From Cristatella mucedo (lineage: Eukaryota > Bryozoa > Phylactolaemata > Cristatellidae): DNA of 64,000 bases. Of this stretch, positions 1 to 11,851 are shown piece after piece. The first letter of the stretch is position 1; each line of letters starts with the position of its first letter. The stretch is taken from assembly GCA_009760855.2 (NCBI GenBank), contig WPIO01000016.1, forward strand, positions 5,103,001 to 5,167,000. The letters run 5' to 3'. Both the position numbers and the translations under genes were made by a program. Below the pieces are notes generated by a model. The model saw only the letters and a program-made list of their open reading frames with translations. It ran no database searches and was not told where the DNA came from.

Positions 1-249
1 TTGTCTGTCGTGAGTGTCGCAGTTGCCACACCACATCACTTCTCACCGACCTGCACTGGCTACCAGTCAAGCAACGTATCGACTTCAAGGTTTTGTCGCT
101 CACTCTTAGGTCACTTCATTCTTTGGCTCCAGCTTATCTCTCAGATCAACTTCCCCACCAGGCCAAGCATCGTACCATCCGTTTTTCGGAATCCAACAGT
201 CTAGAAATACCTCATACAAACCTCAAATCCTTTGGAGATCGTGCATTTA
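1..249 (+). mobile_element. LINE-A fragment (RT C-terminal part), window edge
   Basis: It matches the downstream part of LINE-A ORF2 (the segment with DLHWLP and SLHSLAPAYLSDQLP) seen complete in other copies. It stops abruptly at about 249 inside the codons for the GDRAF motif, where a second copy begins in the same orientation. Confidence 0.85.
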
Positions 250-1683
250 GCATTGCTTCGGGTATACAACGACCTACTTAGGAATGCAGACATGGGTAGA
301 GTGTCTCTGCTTGTTTTGCTTGATCTTTCGGCAGTTTTTGATACCATCGATCACAAAGTTCTTCTAGAGTGCCTCTCATCTCGCCTGGGCATCACTGGCA
401 CTGCTCTGCAGTGGTTCAGGTCCTATCTCAGTGGGAGACTCCAGAGTATTGACGTGAATGGACAAAGATCATCTGAAGTACCTCTGAAATATGGAGTACC
501 TCAGGGCTCAGTGCTTGGTCCGGTTCTTTTCACGGTTTATACTCTGCCTCTTGCTGATGTGATTGCCATGCACAATCTAGGCTTTCACTTCTATGCGGAT
601 GACAATCAGTTGTACCTTTGCTTTGATCCCACCCAGCCTTCGAGCACCTCAAATTCTCTAAACTCACTAGCTGCATGCATTGATGACATCCGCACGTGGA
701 TGGCAGTAAATTTTCTAAAACTTAACGATGATAAAATTAACATACTAGTTATGGGCAAACCCAGTGTGATCCAGAGATTGGACAGGCTGACTCTCAAAAT
801 TGGCTCTGCCAGCATATCTCCAGTTGAATCAGCTTGAAATCTAGGTGTCATATTTCAAAGCGACCTCTCGTTAGACGGCCATATCAGCTCCACAGTCAAA
901 TCCGCATATTTTCAGCTTCATAACATTGCTAAAATTCGGGCTTTTTTAGATAAAGATTCCACATCTAAGTTGGTCCATGCATTCGTGACATCCCGTCTCG
1001 ACTTCTGCAACTCACTGCTTACTGGCCTACCAGCATGTGCGATCAGGCGATTGCAGCTGGTGCAAAACTCTGCAGCTAGGCTTGTCTGTCGTGAGCTTCG
1101 CAGTTGCCACATTACTCCACTTCTCGCCGACCTGCACTGGCTACCAGTCAAGCAACGGATTGACTTCAAGGTTTTGTCGCTCACTTTTAGGTCCCTTCAT
1201 TCTATGGCTCCAGCCTATCTGTAAGATATACTACTCCATCAGGCCAAGCATCGTACCAACCGCTTTTCGGAATCCAACAGTCTAGAAATACCTCGTACAA
1301 ACCTTAAATCCTTTGGAGACCGTGCATTTAGTTCATATGCTCCCAAAGCCTGGAACTCCCTCCCGACCTGCGTCAGAGCATCACCTGACCTGACCACATT
1401 TAAAAGGAACCTAAAAACACACCTATTTAGGACAGCATTTAGTGGGTCCCTGTAATTCGTTCTTCATGTGCTTGCGCGTGCTGACACTGCATGCATCCAC
1501 TAACCACGCTTGCCGGCTGACCCCTATGCATATCATCCCTAACCACGTTATTCATTTTGTTTATCAAGCATAATATTACTTACCATTCAACAGTGTTTCC
1601 CTTTGCAGCAGATGTAAAGCGCATAGAAAGAGATTGAGTTCTCCGAGGGCACTTTATCAAGTGCAGTATTATTATTATTATTA
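250..1683 (+). mobile_element. LINE-A copy, 5'-truncated, RT with YADD
   Basis: A non-LTR retrotransposon of the CR1/L2-like group (Jockey superfamily). It begins inside the reverse transcriptase at LLRVYNDLLRNADMGRVSLL, shows GVPQGSVLGPVLF and the catalytic FYADD (592-603), and continues to the ORF end (FSGSL, stop at about 1455) and a 3'UTR ending in an (ATT)n tail. In-frame stops at about 835 (TGA) and 1222 (TAA) make it inactive. Confidence 0.92.
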
Positions 1684-1689
1684 ATATGA

Positions 1690-3420
1690 ACATGTGTAGT
1701 AAAACTTATCCAACCGAAATTAGAAATAAACTAGCCCAATGTCATACAACCGGAGCTGAACTCGCATTCTAAATTGGACTCTGATCCGTTAATATATATA
1801 TATATATATATAATTATATTATTATTATATTAGCTGAACTATGGAATTCACAATGCACAGAGCTACATTGTAAATGAAGCTGTATAAAAGTAAAAACCAT
1901 GCAGCCGAACAAGCTTCACAAATGGACCTCGATATACCAAGGTTTAACAAGTTAGGACACAATTCGCATATGATGCAGACATCGGTAAATGTGTTATTTT
2001 TTTATATGTTGCTTTCTGTTTGCAACCGGGTTGGACATCGTTTGTATTGTTTTTCCCTTTATGAGCTAGTCCTCAGAATTTCCAATTCTATTTACACGTG
2101 TTTGTCTTTTAAAAAGTACCCTAACCAAATATTGTACTGTTGAACCAATTTTTTAAATGTCGCACCATTGGATCTATTTGTAAGCATTTTCTTGACATTC
2201 AGCCTTATGGAACAAGGTTAGGCCATAACAACCTTGCTCAGCAGTACTCCTTTTTAACAGTGAAGATTGTGACGTTGCTTGCGGCCCTCGGTTGGCTTCT
2301 ATAAATGTTTGTGGTGCGATGAGCATTGCTCCATATGCTGAAATCCATATGTGAGTCCTTCAAAGATGTGCACCTAATTGTTGACTACGAGTGAGAAATG
2401 TGACCCAAGAAATAATAATTGTGCGATAGAAAATGCTTTCATTCAATTTGTTTTAGTCTCTGTTCTACCACGACTTTCATTTTTCAGTATCAACAATGGC
2501 ATCTAGACGGCTGTTTGTCTCATTTAATGCTGCAGTAATAAATCCGAATTTGTTCAAGATAGGACACCGCTAAGCGAAGTGCAAATATCTCATAGTAATC
2601 CTATATTATGTACGGAGAAAATGCTCGGGGGGGGGATTTGACGTCGTTCATGACTAAAGTTGGTATGTCTAGCTAGGCACCAAAAATCCGAGACAAGATG
2701 GTTTTCATTCTCTCTTTCAGTAGAAGCGTGCCATGCTAACCCACTAGAGCTTGAGATTTGTTCGCAAACTCGGCCAGCTGAATGTTTCAGACGAATTTGC
2801 CACCTAATCTCATATTGAGCTTGCAACTTGTTTGGCAAGACCAGTTTCCCTCAACTGATCGTAACTGACTGGCAGACAGCTTTGCACCTGCGCTCCTCTC
2901 GAGCAATGCCGACAGGAGGGGGGACTCTGACGAAGGCAGACAGCGCTCAGCTAACTGCTTGGCTATTGGATCACCATTTCACTGAGCTATTCTCTAAGAA
3001 ATATTTTCGTCCTCTGTTTCACCACACTCGCTCGTCTGCAGTGCAGCAGCCTATCTACAGAACACATGCTGCCGTAAAGCACGAACAAGGCATGCTGTCA
3101 CGTGCTCATGCGTATGCTGTCATGTACACTCGTGTGCATGTACGTGGCACGATATTCCGTAGTCTCATATGATTGCAATTTCTTAGCTCCGGAGTGTGCA
3201 GTACTTTGGTGTGTCTGACATCAGTTGCAAACCTCAATGCTCCCCAAATTCTCATGCAGAATGAGCAGCACTGGTTATGCGTGGACTGTCATCTCTGAAT
3301 CACAGTTCGTGGTTTGGCACACTATATTTTGCTGTGGCTGTCTAGAATGAGCATCTTGAGCATGTGCCTAAATGTACCTGAATGTACTCGCACTCATGAG
3401 CGTGCCCATGCACACACCAT
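1690..3420. other. No gene recognised
   Basis: An AT-rich stretch with a short TA run (1794-1815) and a long non-repetitive region. Small open frames exist but have no splice context or familiar motif. An upstream exon of the VPS9-like gene may be hidden here. Confidence 0.4.
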
Positions 3421-3427
3421 GCACGCA

Positions 3428-3540
3428 CGCGCACGCACACACACACACACACACACACTCACACACACACACACTCACACACACTCACACACACTCTCTC
3501 TCACACTCTTTCTCTCACACATACACACGCTCCATATACA
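3428..3540. repeat. (CA)n/(CT) microsatellite
   Basis: An alternating CA array with CT interruptions. The open frames through it (His/Thr-rich) are artefacts. Confidence 0.95.
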
Positions 3541-3833
3541 TGCTAATATGTGTACACTAATGTGCACTAACCATGTACGGACACACTTTTGTATGTGTGT
3601 GTGCTTAACGTATAAACGTAGTGCACGAGTTCAACAGTATTCAGAGCAGTATGTGCATTCATAAATGCTGAATACATATCTGCAGGCATGTAGACTGAAC
3701 AGTGTAGCCATTTTGAAGGCTCCCAAAAGCCCGAAGACCTCAATCAAGCCGGAGCCGATTTGCAGTGTTACAGCCGAGTGAATCTAAAATTTGTCTTGCG
3801 AGTAAGCCTACTCTTTTGCCTGACTGTGCTAGG

Positions 3834-4053
3834 AGCTTACATGGAAGGTGCTATGGGAACCACTGGTTTGGTCGAGTGGTTAGAGTGCTCGCCTCGAACC
3901 AAGGTCAAGGTGAATGAATTTAATGACCGAGGTTGAAGGCTCGAGCCCCGTCACATAAGTGAAGCACCTGAATAGAGATTAAGTTCTTTTAGGGCACTAT
4001 ACAAACCATTTATATAGATAAATAAATAAATAAATATATATATATATATATAT
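3834..4053 (+). mobile_element. SINE-1 copy, tRNA-derived head with LINE-A-like tail
   Basis: An A-box-like (TGGTCGAGTGGTTAGAG) and a B-box-like (GGCTCGAGCCCC) sequence are followed by AGAGATTAAGTTCTTTTAGG and GCACTATA, the same block found at the 3' end of LINE-A. It then ends in ATAAATAAATAAA and a TA run. It is nearly identical to the copy at 9643-9992, including about 25 bp before the A box. Confidence 0.85.
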
Positions 4054-4344
4054 ACACGCACACATATACATATAATGCACATACAGTGTATATATGCAGT
4101 ACATGCGTACATGCGTGTGCACACACATGCGAGCGAGTGCGTGTTTCCGGCCTGTTAGTTGCTTAAATGCTCTTTGCAACATGCAGCTTAATGGTTTTGA
4201 TCATAGTTGTTGTCTACGCCGTTCGGAGCCCAAGTGGTGTGTGGTGCTAGCAGGCGAATGCGTAGCCGGAATGTGTAGCGGCCCATTTAGCCATGCACTT
4301 TTCAAAAATTGTGCTGCTGCTAACCATCCTTTCGTATTGCACAG

Positions 4345-4720
4345 GTTTCTAGAGCCGGCGACTGGGCGTTCGATGATGTATCTGTATCTGGTGCGAAGCA
4401 ACGACATATCGTTTGTCTTCCACAACGTCTGCCTCATGGGCGGCCACTTGCCCTTCATCGGCGATGGCAGTGGCGTTCCTAGCGAGTCTGCCAAGAGCCT
4501 GGCAGCCGACCTCGAACCGGCTATGTGGTTCAAAGTGTCCGTGTTAGACAGCATCACCATTGATTGCTCGCAGAAGGTGCTGAAATGGAGCATGCAGACT
4601 CTGGAGCAGGTTCGCCCCGAGCTATGCGCAGTGCGATCGCATCTGCACCCGGTCGCCAGCTGCTCGTTGGCAGCGTCCTGGCTAGCTATGCCGCCGGCAC
4701 ATGTCCTTTTGCTGTCCGAG
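4345..4720 (+). CDS. Exon 1 (first visible) of the VPS9-like gene
   Basis: Acceptor ttgcacag ends at 4344 and donor gttagt starts at 4721. The exon carries one leftover 5' base and then 125 codons, ending in phase 0. The peptide begins with [20 protein letters not shown] and ends AHVLLLSE. Its first half has alternating hydrophobic residues like a folded beta-rich domain, but I do not recognise a family. It lies 290 bp after SINE-1 copy 3834-4053. Confidence 0.65.
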
Positions 4721-7700
4721 GTTAGTCCCTCCTGCTCCTGCAGGCTGCATTCTTTTTCCTCTTATTCATCTTGCTTGCGTCCTGCTGCTGGGAGTACCAC
4801 GCAGTCTCCCGGCTCACGCTTGCGCCTCCACCATACCGCCAGCAGCTGTTTTGACTGAGTCGCCTTTAAATATAGTTTGATGAACGTAACCTCAATCAAA
4901 GTTTTAGCATACTCTTACTAAAATATTTCCACTTGCAATCCTTATTTTTAAGGAAGAAGGTAATCGATTTTTACAACTCTTCAAGCATTTATAACCTATC
5001 CGCCTCACCTTAACGTTCCCACTGGATTGTAATCGTGCCAGGTCGGAGGTCTGTGAGGTGCAGTACTGTGACCCAGTTGCTTTCTCTTTCCCCCCTCTCT
5101 GTCTCTCTCTCTCTCTCTCTCTCTTTCACTATCTCTGTCTCTGTCTCTCTCTCTCTGTCTCTATGTCTCTCTCTGTCTGTCTGTCTGCCCAGGAATTAAC
5201 TTCTCTTGGCTTGCGCTTTGTCTGAAGCACTCGTATTGCCTCTTAATGAATGCCACATCACAGTAGTTCCATGCATTTGCAACATCATAATAATATTGAT
5301 GATAGTACATTGGTGTAGCTCTCTCACAGGACTTCATCTCTTTCTAGGCACTTATGCTGTAAATGAAGCATGTCAACATGGTTTGTGGTAGCATGCACAG
5401 TCCCCACTCCCCAATAAGCACACCAAGCACAAAGCACAAGGACCGAGTGAATTGAGTGAGGTGTCCCAGGTGCATTTTTAGCTTCTTTTTAATGTCAAGT
5501 CCAGGGATGCCGTGACATCAATCAGTCGGGAGTGAGTTCGAGGCTTTGAGAGCATACGACTTATGGGTGCGGTCTCCGGATTATTTGAGGTTGGTTTTTG
5601 GCGCAGCTACACGATTTGAGTCAGAGGAGCCGGAGGTACGATGCCCAGTGTGATCGGGTATGAGTGGCTTCTGATGAGTAGGTTTTAACTACTCATCAGA
5701 AGCCATACATGATGAGGCTAGAGGAGAAAAATGAAGGGACCTAACAGTAAGTAAGACAACTTGCAAGTCGTCAGAAATCGGAACCCTCTCAGTGTCGGGC
5801 AGTGGAAGCTGCAATCTGATCGGCTTCTAGAAAATTCTACCGACCACATGTCTTGAAATATTCCTACTGAGAAAAGTGCCTAGCCTAGGAAGACATTCAG
5901 TTCTCTTAGGGTGCCATACTTACTACAGCTACAAGGAATGTGCTCTGCAGGAGCCGCTGATGGCTGACCTTGGATCAGAAACCTTGGATCAGAAACTTTG
6001 GATCAGAAAGCTGCACTGGTGCGTGGCAAGCTTAGCTCATGGCGACAGTATGCCCGGTGCCCAGCGCCCACGTGTTGCTTCTTCTCAAACAATCAGAAGT
6101 AGCCAGAATTTCTATGGCTACTTTCTTGAAGGCGTGGCTTTTCGAATGGGAGGCTATTGCACAGCTGTCAGTTGCACTCTGTACTACAAATAATGAACAT
6201 AATACATGTGATATGGCGACCCTTAGAGAACTCAATCTCTTTCTAGGCAATTTGCATTTGATGCAAAGGAAGCACGATCGAGTGGTTAGTGGTAGTATGC
6301 TCAATGACAACAAGAATAACACGGTTAGGGCTGACATGCACAGGGTCAGCATGCAAGTGTGGTTAGTGGCAGCATGCACAGTGTCAGCACGCATAAGCAC
6401 ATAAAGGGCAAACCACAGGGACCCACTAAATGCTGTGATAAATAGATGTGCTTTCAGTTTCTTTTTTAATGCGGACAAGCCAGATGTGACGAAAGTCGGG
6501 AGTGAGTTCCAGGCGTTGGGAGCATACGAACTAAAGGCATGATCTCCAAAGGATTTGAGATTTGTAAGAGGTACAGGTAAGCAGTGAGATTCCGAAAGGC
6601 AGGTGATACGATGCTTAGCCTTGTGGGGGAGTAGATCTGATAGGTAGGCTGGAGCCGAAGAATGAAGGGACCTAAAAGTGAGACAAACCTTGAAGTCTAT
6701 GCGTCGCTTGACTGGGAGCCAGTGCAGGTAAGTGAGAAGTGGAGATATGTGGCAACAGCGATGCTCACGACAGACAAGCCTAGTTGCAGAAGTTATGCAC
6801 CGGCTGTAAGCATCTGATTGCGCAGGCCGTTAGAACGGCAAGCAGTGAGTCACAGAAGTCGAGACAGGATGACTCATCTCCCGTCACAGCTTCTAAGAGT
6901 GTATCAGCACTCTGAGGTCACCACTTTTTTCTTTTTATCTCGGTCAGAAAGATATCGCTTCTGTTTAACTTTTGACAGGCACTATGTCTTGCTCATTAGT
7001 GGTCGATTTCCCACGAAGCTCAATGCGGCAGCTATGTAAAGTGTTTGCTAGCTATGCGGTATTGGAAATAGGAGGTGTATATCATTATTATTATTATTAT
7101 ACTCGCTAGCTGTGCGATATGGGAAATAAGAGGCCTTCTGCAGTGTATCTGCTAGCTGGTTCGGTCCAATGGTTAAGGTACTCGCCCTGACCATGGTCTG
7201 GCCGAGGTCGTGGGCTCGAGCACCGAGGCATATGTGAAATGCCTGGATAGAGAATAAGTTCTCTTAGGGCACTATATAAATGAAATATATGAATGAATGA
7301 GTTATCAGGTATGCAATGTTGGAAATAAGAGGCCCTCAGATTAAAGTGTCACTCGTGGCTCTAGCAACTAAGCTCACAGCGCCTTCCTTCAGCCACCAAT
7401 CATCGATCGGTCGGTAGTTGCTGGCGGCCGTACACTGACTCCAGCTGTGCTGTGGACTCTGGATGGTTCCTGAAGGTAACCGACCTCGGTGCTCGTGTCC
7501 CGCTGAGTGAGCTACTCGGGACTTTCCCCGCTGCTCCAGGACATCTTCACCGAGTCGCTGAACGGCAGCGGCTTGCGAGTGACGCGCTCGCTCTACCTGG
7601 AGAACGAGTACGACAGCATCGACTGCAGGCTGGACTCGCTGTTTGAGGCCGGCGCACAGCTGGCCGACAGCCTGGCGGCCAGCTCGTCCGACGCGCCCAA

Positions 7701-9844
7701 GCAGCTGCTGACCTTCCTCACCGACCACGTGCTGCCCGAGGTCAAGGTCTCTCGAGAGGACGAGGAAGTCGTGAGAGCGGCCATGCAGAAGCAGGGGCAG
7801 CTTATCGCCAAGCTTGGTTAGTTACTCGCGCCGCAGCTGCCGCCTCGCCTCGCTGCTCCTCCTCCTTCAGTGCTGCTATCTGCCAGCCCGGATTGCACGC
7901 TGGAAAATGTCACTCCCATTCCCCCTTCCTCTCACGAAATGGGGATAGCGCTCTCTACTAGTAGCGGAAGGGAAGCGCTAGCTTCGGCTGCTCCCGGCGG
8001 TGCGCTCAAGCGAAGCTGTCCGGCGAAGGAGAGGCTGCGCGCACCGACGTTCGTTGGGTCGTTTTTTGCAGTAGTCCCACCGACTTACTTATGCCCACTG
8101 CCAAGGCCTTGCTCGATGCCTTGTAATAATAATAATAATAACAATGATAGGAAGGAAAGTTTGGATAGCACCAGCATCAGAGAACTATAACTCTTTCTAG
8201 GCTCTTTGGATACGCTGCAAAGGAAGAATGTCGATTAGTTTGCGATAACGTGCATAATGTCAGCATACACAATATAAGTAATAAGAGTAATTATAATGAC
8301 AATTAAAAATTTATGATGCACCCCAGATAACTAAATCTCTTTCTAAGCACTTTGCATATGCTGTAAAGAAAACAGATCAACTTTGGTAATGATAACGTGC
8401 TCCGCATTTTACCACGCATAAACACACCAAGGACAGTTCACACAGACCCAGCAAACGTTGCTGAACAGGAATGTGTGCATTGCTAGCTTCTGCTTTTATG
8501 TCGTCGATTCAGGTAAGGTCGTAGCATCAGTCGGAAATGAGTTCCAGGCTTGGAGGGTAGAAAGTAAAGGCACGTTACCTAGCCTGATACGTTGCCTAGC
8601 CTAATTGGGAAGTAGTTCTAATTCAAGGCTGTGCCGCAAGAAATTTTGCGGCACAGCCTTGCATTCGACGCGCTGCTTGATGGGGCCCCAGAGCAGGTCG
8701 GTGGGAAATGGTGTTCTTGGCAATAGCAAAGTCCAAGCTAGCACTAGCTGCTCAGTTGTGCAACGACTTCAAGCACGCTGCTTCCTCTTCGGCATATGTA
8801 AAGGGCCGAGAAAGAGATTTAGTTCTCCGAGGGCGCTGTAAAAGTATTTTACTATTGCTATTATTTTCATCGCCCACTCGCAGCATTAACAAGGGTCGCG
8901 TGCTGCAGGACTCAAACACCCCACCATCCCCACCCCCACACCGGGGGGCCCCCCGCCTGCCCCCTGACCTGGGTGTCGTGAAGTGAGAGCGCTTTGCTAG
9001 TAGAATTGACGACAGCAAGGAGACTTGTCCCTGAGTAGCCCCCGACTCGAGGCGAAGCCCAATTGAGAACGGTGTTGCCAGCATATGTGATGCTGCTCGA
9101 GTTTTGGTATGGGAGGAACCTGTCTGTCTGAAGCAGCAGGACCGCATGGCCGGACCATGGAACATGCAGCCTCAACAGTCAAACGGCAGTGGCTTGTAAA
9201 ACATTTGACTAGCTCTCTAGTTCAGTCTCGGCTTGATTATTGTCATTCCCTCTTGGCTGGACTGCCAATGAAAGCTATTATGCCACTGCGGCGGACTATG
9301 AATATGGCTGCAAGGCTAGTCTTCGAGTCCCAGCAGTTTGAGCACGTGTCTCCTTTGCTGAAAGAGCTAAGATGGTTGCCGGTTGACCAATGGATTCAGA
9401 GCAAGGTTCTTACACTGACCCACAAGGCCCGCCACGGCTTGGCTCCTCCATACCTAGCTGAACTGCTGCATCAGTTTAAGCCTGTTCGCGACCTCAGGTC
9501 CTGTGTGAACAATAAATTAGCTGTCCCATTCTTCCGCTTAAAGACAGTTGGCGACAGAAGCTTTAGCTCTGCAGGTCCTAGACTGTGGAACTCGCTTCCA
9601 TAATTCTTACGAAACGACAACTACTCTCCTACTGCCGACTATGGAGCTTACACGGAAGGTGCTATGGGAACCAGTGGTTAGGTCGAGTGGTTAGAGTGCT
9701 CGCCTCGAACCAAGGTCAAGGTGAATGAATTTAATGACCGAGGTTGAAGGCTCGAGCCCCGTCACATAAGTGAAGCACCTGAATAGAGATTAAGTTCTTT
9801 TAGGGCACTATACAAACCATTTATATAGATAAATAAATAAATAA

Positions 9845-9899
<55 letters not shown>

Positions 9900-9930
9900 T
9901 ATATATATATATACATATATATATACACAC

Positions 9931-9994
<64 letters not shown>

Positions 9995-11660
9995 TTTCCA
10001 GCGGTCCTGAACTGCTACTTCTATGCTACTCACTACCTCAACTGCTCTCCTGACTCTGCTATGCTTCCCACTTTCTCTTTGTTGCATGAGACGAAGTCTG
10101 TTGGCTACCGAATGCGTACCGAAAGCCGCTTAGTGTGCTAAACAAAACTCTCCTGTGTAACACCCACATAGTCTTTATGACTTTGTGGAGTTACAGACGG
10201 AGATACAATGCAATACAAAAAATACAACAATACACGAGTATTCAGTGTGATAAACAAAAGCTGGAGTGACCTTTGAATGTCCTCTGAGTAAAGCTCAACT
10301 CTCCTCCCTCTCCTTGCAGCCGTAGTTGACAGCTCACAGCATCAGCTGATGCTGCCTCATCTTAAACCTAGCTTACCCCGACAAGCATGTTGCATTTAGA
10401 TGGCTGCCTGCCCGACAGGCACTGTCTGAATTCAAATCCAAGGAACTCAGCCTCGGCGAGATTAGTGAATCTTCGCCCCCTTTCATCTGTGAGAGGTTAA
10501 CTCGAATGCCGACACATCGCTGATTCCCTAGAATTGTCTCGAATCGCTTCGGGCTGGAGGAGAGACCGTGCAATCGGTGACGAGTTGCTTTTTGGCCGCA
10601 GAGCAAAGGCCAGGGTCACCAGGTACCGCTCTATGCATGTCCTTTTCTTTCGATGCCAACACTTCGTTGTTATATAGCGTATGGTATGTGGTTATATATA
10701 ATTACACTAGTATTAATATAATAGTAATTACATTTATTTAATATTATTAATATAATTAATTATTAATTATAATTAATTATGCATATAGTGTTAATACTAT
10801 TAACAATTATAAATATAATTAATTAATATAACATTAGTTGTTAATGTAATATTAATTATAAATACCACATTATAGAGTGTAATGTGGTTTTCTTTCTCTT
10901 CTTGATTTTTCTGGACTGTGCTGGATCGTGGTTACGTATCGTGCCCCCCTAACTTGCTGCTCGTCTCTTGTGCATTCGCCGATAATAATCAGACTCGGAC
11001 ATCAATGCACGAGCTGTAAAGATCGACCGCCTGAAGCAGACGCTGCGAGACTTTCGCATTCCCGTGGTCGACGACTTCCTCGCAACGGACGGCAAACTGA
11101 AGAAGTCGCGTCCCGAGCTGTACGAGGCGATCTGCAAGCACTTACAGAAAGACGTGGCAGAGGCAGACGTCGATCTGCAGATGGCTGGCAAGCAGCACGA
11201 GGCAGCTGCAGCCGCCAGCTCGCACAGCAGAGCTCAGGTGGCAGAGAGCGAGCAGCGGTTGAGCGAGGCTCGTGCTCGGTCGGAGGAATTGAAAAAGGCC
11301 CAGGATAAGCTGACGTTGCCCAGTCGAGGTCGCATGTCGTTATCAAAGCGAAACGTGCTCACCTCCCAGGACTTTCTGCGAGGTAATGCTGTGCTCCAGC
11401 CGCCTTTATTGTTGCATGTAAGTAGGTGCACACCTGGCTCGAGCACATTTGTTGCAGGGCAAGGGGGGGGCAGAGTGCAGGGGCAAGGATGAGAGAGTCT
11501 CCGTGCTTCAATAGCATCTCCAGGTCGCTGTAGCTTATTTATATGGCGATTTAATTTTTATTTGTGTTTATATCTAGGGCTGCATTATACTGTTTTTTGA
11601 AACCGTTTTCTGTATATGCTTACACTACGTATTCTAAATTTCAAGAAAAATAAATTATAG

Positions 11661-11693
<33 letters not shown>

Positions 11694-11730
11694 ATATAAC
11701 ATAATACCTTTAATATAATATATAATAATG

Positions 11731-11762
<32 letters not shown>

Positions 11763-11796
11763 AATATATATATATTATATATTATACATATATTAT

Positions 11797-11851
<55 letters not shown>

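Noticed and set aside
3314-3664. His-Thr-rich frame
   Set aside because: Translation of a CA microsatellite.
3860-3960. A functional tRNA gene
   Set aside because: A and B boxes are present, but the sequence does not fold as a clean cloverleaf by eye and continues into a LINE-type tail; it is a SINE head.
4094-4344. Extension of the first VPS9-like exon to an upstream ATG at 4094
   Set aside because: Codons before 4345 look like intron (SINE tail and TA run) and a good acceptor ttgcacag lies at 4344.
9762-10087. Tyr-Ile repeat proteins
   Set aside because: Translation of TA/CA microsatellite at the end of a SINE.
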